DNA of 64,000 nt, taken from JACCXG01 sp963750935. GTDB lineage: Bacteria; Acidobacteriota; Vicinamibacteria; Vicinamibacterales; 2-12-FULL-66-21. The translations under genes were made by a program, and so were the position numbers. Below, one piece after another: positions 8,861-19,088 of the stretch. The stretch covers positions 124,001 to 188,000 of the forward strand of contig CAVVSR010000013.1 in NCBI GenBank assembly GCA_963750935.1, read 5' to 3'. Every line of letters begins with the position of its first letter. Position 1 is the stretch's first letter. The notes beneath the pieces were generated by a model. The model did not search any database, had not been told where the DNA came from, and worked only from the letters and a program-made list of their open reading frames with translations.

Positions 8861-9701
8861 CAAGCGGCGCGCCCGACGGCGAGAGGACCGCCCGAAGCGG
8901 TTCAAGCGCGGCGTGTACCTGCTGCCGTCGATGTTCACCGTGGCCAATCTGTTCTGCGGCTACGGCTGCGTCGTCTATGCGACCCAGCAGGACTTCGATA
9001 CCGCGGCGGTGCTGATCGGCATCGCCATGATCCTCGACACGCTCGACGGCTTCGTGGCGCGACTGACCAAGTCGACGTCGGCGTTCGGCGTGCAACTCGA
9101 TTCGCTGGCCGACGTGGTGTCGTTCGGCCTCGCGCCCGCCATCCTCGCGTTCACGTGGGGACTGTGGCCGCTCAAGCGGCTGGGCTGGGCGGCCGGGTTC
9201 ATCTACGTCACCGCCGCAGCGATGCGCCTGGCGCGCTTCAACATCCAGACCGCGACCGCCACCGACAAGCGCTACTTCGTCGGCATGCCCAGCCCCGCCG
9301 CGGCGGGTGTCATCGCGTCGACCGTCTACTTGTTCCCGGACGGTCCGCAGGATCAGCAGATGGCGCTGGCTGCGCTCGCCATGGTGGTGGTGCCGGCGCT
9401 GCTCATGGTGAGCACGATCCGTTTCCGCAGCGTCAAGGCGATCGACGTCGGGTGGCAGCGATCGTACTTCGCGCTGTTCCTCATCGCCGTCGGCCTGGCG
9501 CTGATCGCCTCGCATCCGCGCATCGCCCTCGTCGCGCTCGCGTACACCTACACCGTCGCCGCATTGCTCATGTGGCTCTACACCAGGATGCGACGGCGAC
9601 CCGGCGAGGGTCACGCCGGCGAGGTAGCCCCTGGCGCCGACATCTACGTCCTGCCAAAGACCGCGTCCGGAGATTCTCCGCCGAAGGACAGCCTCGGGTA
9701 G
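8853..9701 (+). CDS. pssA: CDP-diacylglycerol-serine O-phosphatidyltransferase
   Basis: Makes phosphatidylserine from CDP-diacylglycerol and serine, supplying the preceding decarboxylase. I place the start at GTG 8853 (VLDKRRARRREDR), inside the psd 3' end; longer in-frame upstream sequence is non-homologous. The product is about 282 residues with a basic N-terminus and about eight hydrophobic helices. The CDP-alcohol phosphotransferase signature is complete: DGFVAR, eight residues, then GVQLDSLAD (DG-x2-AR-x8-G-x3-D-x3-D). The last 35 residues are polar and probably cytoplasmic. Confidence 0.95.
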   Translation: MLDKRRARRREDRPKRFKRGVYLLPSMFTVANLFCGYGCVVYATQQDFDTAAVLIGIAMILDTLDGFVARLTKSTSAFGVQLDSLADVVSFGLAPAILAFTWGLWPLKRLGWAAGFIYVTAAAMRLARFNIQTATATDKRYFVGMPSPAAAGVIASTVYLFPDGPQDQQMALAALAMVVVPALLMVSTIRFRSVKAIDVGWQRSYFALFLIAVGLALIASHPRIALVALAYTYTVAALLMWLYTRMRRRPGEGHAGEVAPGADIYVLPKTASGDSPPKDSLG

Positions 9702-9713
9702 ACTCGGCGCGCA

Positions 9714-11723
9714 TTGTCGAAGGTCCTGTCGACCGCGGTCAACGTTTTCTTCCTCACCTACGTCGCGGCGCGAGCCATCCGGGTGCCGTTCACCTACGAC
9801 GAGGCCGCGACCTATTTCCGGTTCATCGCCGCCGATCCGCTCGCGCTCTTCAGCTTTCCGGTCGCAACCAATCATCTGTTGAACACGCTGCTGGCGAAGC
9901 TGGCCTACACGGTGGGCGGCAGCGCCGAGTGGGTCCTGCGGCTCCCGAGCGTGCTCGCGTTCGCGGTGTTCGCGTGGTTCTCGATGCGCCTGATGGATCG
10001 ACTCGCCAATCGCGCCATCGCGCTTGCCGGCCTCGTACTCCTGCTCTCGAATCCGTTCCTGCTCGAGTTTTTCGCACTGAGCCGCGGCTACGGGCCATCG
10101 ATCGCGCTGCTGTTCGGGTCCCTCTGCTTCCTGCTCCGGTTTCTCGACGACGTCGGTGCCGCTCACGGGTCGCGAAGCCTGGCATGGGCACTCGGCCTCG
10201 CGGTCCTCGCCGTCGCCGCGAACTTCACGATGCTCAACCTCGCGATGGGCGTCTTCGGGATCGCGCTCGTCGTCTCCATGGCCAACCATCGGCGAATGCG
10301 TCGGTCCGATCGTGCGGTATCGACGGCTCGTGTCGACCGCCTACCGTGGCAGGCGCTGGCGGCGCTCGCACTGTTCGCCGCAGGGTTCGTCCCGGCAGTG
10401 CTGTCGCAGGATCTCGGGTTGTCCGAGCGGCTCTACCAGCCGGTGACGGTCACCGTCGAGGGACCCGACAGCGACCGCGTCGTCGTGCACCGTCTCGATG
10501 CGCGGGGACGGGCGTCGCGACTGTCGATGGAACAGGGAACCTGGGCCCTGCCGCGACGGCAGCACGTGGCGGGCCTGCGCATCGAGAGCCCCCGCGACGC
10601 CGACCCGCAACAGATCACGGCCGTCATCGGCGATCGTCGGATCCACAGCGCGCCACACGATCGCCAGTTCTGGACGGCTTACGACCGAGGAGCGTTGCGA
10701 ATCTACGAAAGCACCCCGGCGCTATCCATCGACAGGTCTCTCATCCCCACATTCGGAAGCATCATCAACTGGTCAGGCGATGCGATCTACGCCCGCCAGG
10801 TTGCCACTCGCACCGCGGTCGTGTTGACGCTGCTGGTACTGCTCGCCGGCCTGCTGGAAGTCGTCGGCCGGCTGCTGCGACGCGTCGATCTTCTGCCGCT
10901 CGGCGACTGGCGGGCTATCGCGGTACCGTTGCTCTGGCTGGTCAGCGTGGCGGCGATCCCGCTCTATCTTCTCAAGCGAAACGGCGAGCTGTACTTCGGC
11001 GGCACCGAAGGGTTTCTCGAGGACACGGTCGGTTCGCTCATCGCCGACGCCTTGTATGGAACGACCTACGCGCCGAATCAGTCACACGTGGTTTCGGCCG
11101 TTCTGCTCCTCATCATCGCGGCGGCGATCCTCGGCGTCGTGGTGCAGGCGCGCCGCCCCGTCCGCCCGCAGTCCGGCCTCGCGACCGTTCTAACACTCAC
11201 CGTCGTCGCCGTCGTCGTTCAACTGGCCGAGCAGGTACTGCTCGGTACGCCGTCACTGATTGGGAGGACGGCGCTCTTCTACATCCCGCTCGTCCTGCTC
11301 CTGACGGCTTTGTCATTCGATGCGGTCGCCTCGCTCGGACGCGTCCTCCGAGCCATCGCCGTCGCGACGATGGTCGTGGGCGCGGCCGCGGCGGTGGCCC
11401 ACTTCGCGAACACGGCGAACGTCACGCACACGCGCGACTGGCAAGGCGACGCGTCGACTCGCCTGATGATCGAGGATCTCGAGCAGGCGGCGGGGCGGCC
11501 GGCGGGATCGAGGGTTCGACTCGCGGTCTATCCGTTCTTCTATCCGGTCACGAGGTTCTATGCGGGAAAGAGTCCTCTCGCCATCGACGTCGAGGTCGTT
11601 CCCGCGCGCGGGGGCTCCGACTTCCTCTTCCTGCGCGACGGCAGTCAGGAGCCCGGGATGGAGGTCGTCAGCCGGTATTCGCTGACTCGCAATGTTCTCG
11701 TGCGCGCCAGGCCGTCACCGTGA
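9714..11723 (+). CDS. GT-C fold membrane glycosyltransferase (family 39-like)
   Basis: A 669-residue integral membrane protein. The N-terminal helix is followed by an acidic loop VPFTYDEAATYFRF (Asp-Glu near residue 28) and TNHLLNTLLAKL, the pattern of polyprenyl-phosphate-sugar-dependent PMT/ArnT-like GT-C enzymes; FALSRGYGPS follows. About ten further hydrophobic helices are visible. A soluble segment (roughly residues 245-335) interrupts the membrane part. The start is TTG 9714, with no strong ribosome binding site. It converges with the next glycosyltransferase gene, the stops overlapping by 9 bp. Sugar donor and acceptor are unknown. Confidence 0.7.
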   Translation: MSKVLSTAVNVFFLTYVAARAIRVPFTYDEAATYFRFIAADPLALFSFPVATNHLLNTLLAKLAYTVGGSAEWVLRLPSVLAFAVFAWFSMRLMDRLANRAIALAGLVLLLSNPFLLEFFALSRGYGPSIALLFGSLCFLLRFLDDVGAAHGSRSLAWALGLAVLAVAANFTMLNLAMGVFGIALVVSMANHRRMRRSDRAVSTARVDRLPWQALAALALFAAGFVPAVLSQDLGLSERLYQPVTVTVEGPDSDRVVVHRLDARGRASRLSMEQGTWALPRRQHVAGLRIESPRDADPQQITAVIGDRRIHSAPHDRQFWTAYDRGALRIYESTPALSIDRSLIPTFGSIINWSGDAIYARQVATRTAVVLTLLVLLAGLLEVVGRLLRRVDLLPLGDWRAIAVPLLWLVSVAAIPLYLLKRNGELYFGGTEGFLEDTVGSLIADALYGTTYAPNQSHVVSAVLLLIIAAAILGVVVQARRPVRPQSGLATVLTLTVVAVVVQLAEQVLLGTPSLIGRTALFYIPLVLLLTALSFDAVASLGRVLRAIAVATMVVGAAAAVAHFANTANVTHTRDWQGDASTRLMIEDLEQAAGRPAGSRVRLAVYPFFYPVTRFYAGKSPLAIDVEVVPARGGSDFLFLRDGSQEPGMEVVSRYSLTRNVLVRARPSP

Positions 11724-13970
11724 TGGCGGAACGCGCTTATAGATCAACAGCTCGGGATTGATCTTGTTCAGGCTGGTGTGCGAAATGTGCGTGCCTTCGC
11801 GGAACGGCGCCTCGAGCGAGAGGATGGCCAGCGGCACCCGGTGCTTGACCCGGTGCACGACCCGGTAGGGGAGTCGTCCCTCTTCGAGTCCGAAGAACGC
11901 CGGCCCTTCGAGCGTCTCGCGGCGGAAGCGGCGGCGATAGCCGGTGTTGACCACGAGATAGTCGGGCTGTGCACGTTCGATCTCTTCGATCGTTGGAATC
12001 AGGTGGACCAGCCGTCCGGCGACGGGAGGGTGGTATTCCTGCGGTCCCGCCGTGCCGACCAGTTCCTGCGCGGTCACGTTGGCGCGCAGCCAACGCGCGG
12101 CTTCATCGCGGCCGTCGGCCGCCATCAGCAAGTTCACCGACGCGGCGCGCAGCGTCGCGTAGGCGAGCGCGACGGCCACCGTCGCGACGACGAAACGTCG
12201 TCGCTGAGGCCAGAGATCGAGCATCGTCGCAAGGCCATGACCGGCGAAGATCGCCAGGATCAGGCAGACCGGCAACAGGAATCGGTCGTAGCAGTAGCCG
12301 ACGACGGCGAGAAACGTCAGGTGATACGACAGCGCCGGGAACGCGAGCCAGCCGTATCGCGCACCGTCGGCGGTCCGGGATCGAACGAGCCCGACGATCG
12401 CGGCCAGCGTGGCCGGCCAGCCGGCGCAGAACACCACCTGTCCCGCCACGTCGACCAGCAGCCACCATTGCCCGGCCGGCCCCGGATCGAAGACCCGGTA
12501 TCCACGCTCGCGACACCGGTAATCAGTTCCAGGTGATCCACGAATCCGGCGAAGTTGAACGCCAGATTGTGAACCGCGGCGAACAGCCCGATCCCCAGGG
12601 CGACGGCCCACAGGATGCGCCGATCGATCAGGCGGGACAGCATGCCGCCGGGCGCGCCCTCAGGCCGCGCGCGCGTAATCGTCGCGTAGTAGATGTGCAG
12701 CGCGGGCAGCGCAAACAGGCCGTACGCCTGATCCTTGGTGCACACCGCCAGCACCGCTGCGGCCGCGAACACGAGGTAGTCGCGCTGGCGGCCGCGCTGG
12801 ATGATTCGCACGTAGCCCAGCACCGACAAGGCGAACCAGCCGGCATACGGCACGTCGAGCGTCGCCAGCTTGACGTGGTAGACGAACGGCAGCACCGTCG
12901 TCCATACGACCGCCGCGAGGAGTCCGGCGCGCCGCCCGAACGCGGCCGCAGCCGACGCATACACGCAGGCGACGCTCCCCAAACCGAACGCGATGCTCAC
13001 GGCGCGGCCGAGCAGGGTTTCGATCGGGTAGACCCACTGGTCGAACACCGAGAACGCGCCGATGCGCTGCGCCGCGAAGAACGGCAGCACGGTCAGGTTG
13101 ATGATGTAGTAGTGAAGCGGCGGATACTTGTCGTACCAACCGCTCGAATAATTCGCCGCCATGCCGTGCGAGACGGCCGCCACGCCGATCTCGTCCATCG
13201 CCCAGTAGCCGGCGACAGACAAACCCCACCAGGCCGGATACGCCGAGAGCAGCAGGCTGAAGGCAAGCACGAGCCGGAACAGTCGATCCGAACGCAGCCC
13301 GTCGAGCTCGAGAAACCGCAGCACGGGCGGGCCCGCGAAGGCCACGAGCACCGCGGCCATCACCAGCACCCACGCGACCGCGAGCACCACGCCGACGACG
13401 GCGAGATGCCGGCGTAAGAACCAGGCGGCACGCGGCATCCGCTCCGGGGCGAGGGCGTGCGCGGGAATCGCCTGATGGCGACCCGACGGGTCGAGCCATT
13501 CCAGATTGATCTCCGGCGTGCCCTCGAGGTGCTCGTAAATCAGCCGCAGGTCATGAGCGCCAGCCGAGAGCGGCGCCTCTCGCCGCACGGCATCGCGCCC
13601 GGTGGCCTGCACGGCCAGGCGCCCGTCGATGAACAGTTGCGCCCCGTCCTTGGCCTGGAGCCGAAAACCTCGAATGCCGCCGGCAGGGATCTCGATCGAG
13701 CCGAGCCACATCACCCACTGCGGACGGTTCACGCCCTCGAGGACCTTGCGCAGGACCTCGCTCGTGAAAGCCGCGTTCGATGCGGACGGGCCCCGGGCGA
13801 TCCGGTGCATCCCGCCGCTCGACCAGCACGCCGTGATCTGTCGCGGCGGCGCTGAACCACACGACGAGGGCCGACGCGATCGTCACGACCAGCAGCACGA
13901 CGACGGTGAGGGTTCGAGGGCGGAACGCGGCGGCGATCGCTCGGCCGGAAGGGGAATCAGGCAGGCGCAA
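11715..13970 (-). CDS. PA14-domain plus GT-C membrane glycosyltransferase (two frameshifts)
   Basis: Starts at ATG 13970 with an N-terminal helix (TLTVVVLLVVTIASALVVWF). A periplasmic domain follows with PA14 hallmarks: GFRLQAKDGAQLFIDGRL, then LSAGAHDLRLIYEHLEG and INLEWLDPSG. Then come many membrane helices with GYWAMDEIG, the acidic first-loop motif of GT-C enzymes, and SSGWYDKYPPLHYY. The C-terminal soluble part includes PDYLVVNTGYRRRF. The frame breaks near 13812-13816 (two bases missing from a CGCG tract) and 12501-12503 (one G missing). Corrected length is about 752 residues. PA14 domains usually bind carbohydrate; here one may present a glycan to the transferase. Specificity is unknown. 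Confidence 0.7.
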
Positions 13971-14063
13971 CGGGACGCACTGTACTCCAAGGCGCGTGGC
14001 TCTGTCGTGCCTGACGCGCGGGCGTGCGTGGCGCCGGACGAACGGGCAGAGGACGTGCCGGGA

Positions 14064-17000
14064 TCAGGCGGCCGACGCGATCGGCAGCCGAACCGCCACC
14101 GTCGTCCCGACCCCCTTCGCGCTGGTCACCGCGACCGAACCACCGTTCAACTCGATGTTGCGGCGCGCGATCGGCAGCCCAAGGCCGGTGCCGGTGGCCT
14201 TCGTCGAGAAGTACGGTTCGAAGACACGCCCCAGCGCCTCTTCGTCCATGCCCGCGCCGGTGTCGGTGACGCGCAGGACGACCGTGTCAGGCTCGACCTC
14301 GGCGGTCAGCGTCAGCGTTCCCGCGCCGGGCATCGCGTGAATGGCGTTCTCGACGATGTTGACGAGGGCGCGAGTCACCAGGGTCCGGTCGACGTGCACC
14401 AACGGCAGTCGGCCGGGCACCTGATTGACGATCGCGATCCGCTCCTCGAGGCCGGTGCGATACGGATCGACGACCTCCGCGACCAGCTCCGGCAGGTCGA
14501 CCGGCGCCGGCCGCGCGGTGGGCGACGACGCGAAGCTGGAGAACTCGGAGGAGATGCGGCGCAGCAAGCGCACCTGGCCGAGGATGGAGGCCACGCAGCT
14601 CTCGAGCAGCGGTCCCATCGGCTTGCCCTGGTCGGCATGGACACGCTGCAGGTGCTCCGCCGACAACTGGATCGGTGTGAGCGGGTTCTTGATCTCGTGC
14701 GCGACCTGCCGGGCCATCTCCGCCCAGGCTTCGAGCCGATGCGTGCGTTCGAGCTGGATGCGCTGCGCCTTCAGCTCCTCGGCCATGCTGTTGAACGAAT
14801 CGGCGAGGCGCCGCAGCTCGTCGGCGGAACGGACGGCGATCCGTGCGTCGAAATCGCCGCGGGCGATGCGGTTGGTGGCGCGCGTCAGACGCCGGATCGG
14901 ATCGGCGATGCGCTCCGCCATCGACAACCCGATGCCGGCTCCGAGGAGGACGAAGAACAGGGCGGCCAGGTGCACGCCGCGATCGAGGTCGTCGATCTCA
15001 CGGCCGATCTCGCGTTGCCGGAGCGCGAGCGGCACCGTCAGCAGGGCATCCTGCCCGCCGGCCCGCACCGGCGCGGCCGCCAGGATATAGGTGAAGCCGC
15101 CGAGCACGTCCTGACGCACGTAGCTTGGCAGCCGCTCCAGCACGATTCGCCGATAGATGTCGTCTGGCGTGCGGGTCGGCAGGACGCCCGAGGCGAACAG
15201 GTCACGCTCGGACGTGGCGACCAGGCGCGCGCCGATGAACACGTTGACGTCCTGATCGATGACCTGCTCGATCCAGACCATGAACTCGTCGCTCTGCGTG
15301 CCAAGGCCGCCTTCGGCGCTGCGCCGCAGGGTTGCGTCGCCTTCTTCGATGACGCGTTGCGCGACGGCGGCGGTCCGAGCGGCCTCGGCCTCGATGTCCG
15401 TGCGGAGGAGGTTCTCGAAATACGCGCGGATGAACAGCGCGAGGATCAGGACCGGCACCGTCGCGGCCAGGACGAACGCGAGAAACAGCTTGCGATAGAA
15501 GCTGGCGCGGATCTCCCGCAGCAGGGCGCGGCCGACGCGCGGCCGCTGGCGCGCCAGGCGCGTGAAGATGGCGGTGCCGACCAGCACCAGCACGAACGCC
15601 GTGCCGCCAAACGTCGTCAGCTCGGCAAGATGCACGAAGTGATCGAACCAGCTGAGGATCGGATAGCCGATCGCGAAAATGCGATCGCGGTCGTTCGAGA
15701 AGTAGACGCGGTGGCGCACGCCGCCGGCGCTGGCCTCGGTCCAGAACGGATCGCGTGAGCGATATAGCCGCTCGAACAGGTCGTCGGTGATTGGCCACGC
15801 CGATCGGCCGGAGGTATAGAGCGGCTGCAGGCCCCAGCCGTAGATCGCGACCTCGACGCGGCTGCCCGGCGTTTCCTCCTGCGGGTTCGCGTCGTTGGCG
15901 CGGAACACTTCGAAGTACGGGTTCTGCGACGTGATGAACGGGAGCGTCTCGAAGTCGAAGACCACATGGAGGATGACGGTGCCCCGCTGCACGGCCTCGC
16001 CGTTCTCGCCGACGGAACAGATGCCGCGCTCGGCGTGCAGCATGCGGCGCTCCTCCGCGCCGAAGGGGGACACTTCACCCCACGTCACCCAGCCGCAGCC
16101 CGAGGCGAGCTGGGTCGTGGGCGCGCTGTAGTCGGGCACGTTCAGGGCGAACGGGCTGACCAGCTTGCCATCCTGGTCGTAGAGCTCGACGTTCGACGTC
16201 AGGCGCTCGCGCGCGAGGACGGTTTGTTTCCAGACCAGGAACGCGGCATCGGAGGTGACGGCGGTCGGCGCGGACCCGTTCGTCGCGACCAGCTCCGGCA
16301 GCTCGGGAAGCCGGTCGACCTGGTCGCGGGCCTGGTCCAGCCACGCCCGCAGGGTCTGGCCGTGGTTCTGGGCCTGGACGGCGTACTGGGTGACGATCAG
16401 CTCGCGGGTCGCCCGTTCGGCGAAGAAATCCACCGACGGGTGGAGCAGCAGCGTCGGCACGAGGAAGGCGAGGAACAGGCCGAAGATCCGCGCCGCCACC
16501 GTCGTCCGCCGGTACCAGGTGGCGATGCGCGGGCCGACCAGCGCCGCCAATCCGCACACCGCGGTCGAGGAGACGAACGCCGTGGACGGCACGGCCCAGC
16601 CCCGCGCCGACGCAATCGCGGCGGCGACGATCGACGGCAGCAGCCAGGCCGCCAGGATCAGCAGGCGCGTCCGCCGTGCGCGGCGCGGCACACGATGCGG
16701 AACGATGGCCGCAATCAGGGTCAGCGTCGACGCCCACATGACGGCAAGATGCAACGCCGTCATGCCAGCCATCAGCGTCAGGCGCGTGGGGTTGACCGGG
16801 TAGACCGAGAACTCGCGCAAGTCGATCGGGACCGTGTTCGCCACCGTCCCGAGCAGCCGCTGGAACAGGAGCATCAACGCCGCCACGCCGAGGCCGGCGA
16901 GCAGCTGCCACCCGTACATCGGCAGACCGCCCTGCGCTCGCGGCGAACGCGTGCGAAAGAGCAGGCGAAGACGGGCCGCCGGATCGGCGAGGAGGCTCAC

Positions 17001-17966
17001 GAGCGCGGCCGCAATCGTCCCGGCGAGCAGCAGCGTGGTTGGCGTCGACGGCAGCCGGCCCGACGCGACAGTGAAGGCGAGCCACACCAGCGCGCCGCCG
17101 GCAGCGGTCAGCGCGAGCGCCCCCATCGTCGCGCGAATGTAGGCACGCCGGTCGCCGGCGATGCGGCGATCGAGAAGCGGCCCGGTCAGCAGCAGCACCG
17201 TGAGGCCGATCAATCCGAGCATCCACGCCGCGACCTGGCGGCGCCAGCGCAACCGCGCGTCGCGAAGCGCCGCCGGATCGACCCAGGCTTCCGCGAGCGG
17301 CTGTCCGGATGGCGCGCGCAGGATCACCGCGCCCGGCCGCGAGCTGTCGCCGGCGCCTTCGATGCGCAGCAGCGCGGGCGCCAGGGGCGTCTGCATCCGG
17401 TACTCGATCGAGGCGATGGTCGTGCCGACCTGCGCCGGCGAGAGCACATGCTCGGTGGCGACGCTGCCAGCCCGTCGATCGGCGCCGGCCTCGATCGGCT
17501 GGACGTGCACGAGCCGCAGGCCGAGCGGCGATGGCGTGATGAACAGCGTCGACGGGCCTGAGATGCGTTCGACGGGGATGTCGGAGGGTGCGCCGGCCCA
17601 CGCACGCGCGGAGGCGCCGCCATCGTAGACGGTGACGGCGACGTCGTCTGGCGTGGTGCTGGTCCGGCGTGCATCCGCGACCAGATCGAACAAGCGGCGC
17701 GCGGCGTCGGGGCCCTGCGCCAGCGATTCGGCCGCCGCCGGATCCGAGGCGATCCGCGCCGACACCGCCGAGATGGTCCGCACCATGCCGTCGAAGCGGC
17801 GGGTCAAGTGCGCGTCGACCCGGCCGGCGGCGGCGCGTTCGCCGGCGCCGAACCACCACAACTCCGCGGCGCCGCCCGCGATGCCGGCCAGCGCGGTGAT
17901 CACCACGCCGCCCGCCAGCAGCCGCCGCCAACTCACGTGGCGGTCGCGGATCTCAATGGATGGCAC
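14064..17966 (-). CDS. Very large NtrY-like membrane sensor histidine kinase
   Basis: A 1300-residue protein. The N-terminal 550 residues contain a membrane anchor, a putative extracytoplasmic sensor (residues 35-240) and a block of seven or more hydrophobic helices. A second sensor-like domain (about 560-800) is followed by another helix and a third extracytoplasmic segment. HAMP is near 1000-1050 (IADPIRRLTRATNRIARGD). The phosphoacceptor is His1090 in AHEIKNPLTPIQLSAEHL, the NtrY-type H box. The ATPase has N box NIVENAIHAMPG, G1 DTGAGMDEE and G2 GTGLGLPIA. No response regulator gene is adjacent: downstream is the PA14 glycosyltransferase, and upstream is a divergent membrane protein gene. 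Known NtrY proteins are roughly half to two-thirds this length. Confidence 0.85.
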   Translation of the reverse strand: MPSIEIRDRHVSWRRLLAGGVVITALAGIAGGAAELWWFGAGERAAAGRVDAHLTRRFDGMVRTISAVSARIASDPAAAESLAQGPDAARRLFDLVADARRTSTTPDDVAVTVYDGGASARAWAGAPSDIPVERISGPSTLFITPSPLGLRLVHVQPIEAGADRRAGSVATEHVLSPAQVGTTIASIEYRMQTPLAPALLRIEGAGDSSRPGAVILRAPSGQPLAEAWVDPAALRDARLRWRRQVAAWMLGLIGLTVLLLTGPLLDRRIAGDRRAYIRATMGALALTAAGGALVWLAFTVASGRLPSTPTTLLLAGTIAAALVSLLADPAARLRLLFRTRSPRAQGGLPMYGWQLLAGLGVAALMLLFQRLLGTVANTVPIDLREFSVYPVNPTRLTLMAGMTALHLAVMWASTLTLIAAIVPHRVPRRARRTRLLILAAWLLPSIVAAAIASARGWAVPSTAFVSSTAVCGLAALVGPRIATWYRRTTVAARIFGLFLAFLVPTLLLHPSVDFFAERATRELIVTQYAVQAQNHGQTLRAWLDQARDQVDRLPELPELVATNGSAPTAVTSDAAFLVWKQTVLARERLTSNVELYDQDGKLVSPFALNVPDYSAPTTQLASGCGWVTWGEVSPFGAEERRMLHAERGICSVGENGEAVQRGTVILHVVFDFETLPFITSQNPYFEVFRANDANPQEETPGSRVEVAIYGWGLQPLYTSGRSAWPITDDLFERLYRSRDPFWTEASAGGVRHRVYFSNDRDRIFAIGYPILSWFDHFVHLAELTTFGGTAFVLVLVGTAIFTRLARQRPRVGRALLREIRASFYRKLFLAFVLAATVPVLILALFIRAYFENLLRTDIEAEAARTAAVAQRVIEEGDATLRRSAEGGLGTQSDEFMVWIEQVIDQDVNVFIGARLVATSERDLFASGVLPTRTPDDIYRRIVLERLPSYVRQDVLGGFTYILAAAPVRAGGQDALLTVPLALRQREIGREIDDLDRGVHLAALFFVLLGAGIGLSMAERIADPIRRLTRATNRIARGDFDARIAVRSADELRRLADSFNSMAEELKAQRIQLERTHRLEAWAEMARQVAHEIKNPLTPIQLSAEHLQRVHADQGKPMGPLLESCVASILGQVRLLRRISSEFSSFASSPTARPAPVDLPELVAEVVDPYRTGLEERIAIVNQVPGRLPLVHVDRTLVTRALVNIVENAIHAMPGAGTLTLTAEVEPDTVVLRVTDTGAGMDEEALGRVFEPYFSTKATGTGLGLPIARRNIELNGGSVAVTSAKGVGTTVAVRLPIASAA

Positions 17967-18025
17967 TCGTCAAGCAGGATACCGCAAAGGTAAACTGTCA
18001 CTGTACCCGCAGCAATGCCCCACGG

Positions 18026-19088
18026 ATGAACCAGACCGGGCCGGTTGGCCACCCCATCATCGAGGCTCCGGGACTCAAGCCCACCCTGAAACGCGGGGCC
18101 CTCGTGGCTGCCGCCAACTGGCCGCTCGTGGCGGTGCAGTTCGTCGCCGAGTCCACGCTCAAGCTGCTGCTCGGCGTGCCCGTCGTCGGCGGCATCTTCC
18201 TGGTCGTCCTGCTGCTCGGCGGCAACGCCGACGAACTGCTGTCGGGCGACGTCCGGGACATCGTCGCCGAGGTGTTCGCGGGGATGCGGCACAACGTCGC
18301 GGCCCTGATCGCGTTCTCGATCGCGTTCGCGATCGTGCTGCTCGGCGGCTCGGCGCTGACGTTCGTCGTCAAGGCAGGGACCGTCTCGCTGCTCGCGAGC
18401 GCCGAAGCCAAGACCGGTCCGATCGAACGCCCGCCGGTCCGGCTGCAGGCCATCCGCCGCGCCAATGTCATCGCCATCGAACCATTCCTGGGCGGCTGCC
18501 AGCGGCTGTGGCGCCGCTACGTGAAACTGGGCGGCTGTCTGCTTGCCGTCTACGGCGTGACCGCGGTGGCCTATCTCGGGTTCGTGGTCGGCGGCCTCAG
18601 CCTGGTCGGCAATCCCGGCGTGCTCCTCGGCTGGACGGTGGCCGCCGCGCTCGCCTCGAGCGTCCTCATCGTCTGGGTCACGCTGGTGAACTTCTTCTAC
18701 CTGCTGACGCAGATGATCATGGCGGTGGAAGATCTCGGGGTGCGCGCCGCGATGCGCGGCGCGTTCCGGTTCGTTCGCGGCAGCCTCCGCGAGATCGCCG
18801 GGATCTTCGGCGTCGTGCTGCTGCTCGCCACCGATCGCGACGATTGCCTCGATCGTGGCGACCGCGGGGCTGGGGCTGATCAACCTGGTCCCGCTGCTCG
18901 GCCTCGCGGTGCTGCCGCTGCAGGTTGCGGCATGGCTCGTTCGCGGGTTCGTCTTCCAGTACCTGGCACTCACGGCGCTCTGCGCCTACCTCACGCACTA
19001 TCGCCATCATGTGGCGCGGATGGATGCGGCCTCCCGCCGGCACGACGTGCATCCGGATCACGAGCTCCCGGGAAAACGTCTCGCATGA
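18026..19088 (+). CDS. Multi-pass membrane protein of unknown function (one frameshift)
   Basis: The first frame starts at ATG 18026 (MNQTGPVGHPIIEAPGLKPT). It shows about six hydrophobic helices, including VPVVGGIFLVVLLLGG, ALIAFSIAFAIVLLGGSALT and LASSVLIVWVTLVNFFYLL. At 18836-18839 the frame changes to TIASIVATAGLGLINLVPLL and VFQYLALTALCAYLTHYRHH. Restoring two bases to the CGCG tract yields one protein of about 354 residues. The stop overlaps the aminotransferase start (ATGA). I do not recognise a specific family; the layout resembles membrane domains that accompany glycerophosphodiester phosphodiesterases, but no catalytic motif is seen. Confidence 0.7.

Noticed and set aside
8826..10289. 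A 487-codon minus-strand open frame opposite pssA and the GT-C gene
   Set aside because: Charged, repetitive Glu/Arg/His composition typical of antisense frames; the sense genes have full motifs.
13602..15758. A 718-codon plus-strand open frame
   Set aside because: Antisense to the PA14 glycosyltransferase and the sensor kinase, both of which have clear domains; no homology-like motif in the forward frame.
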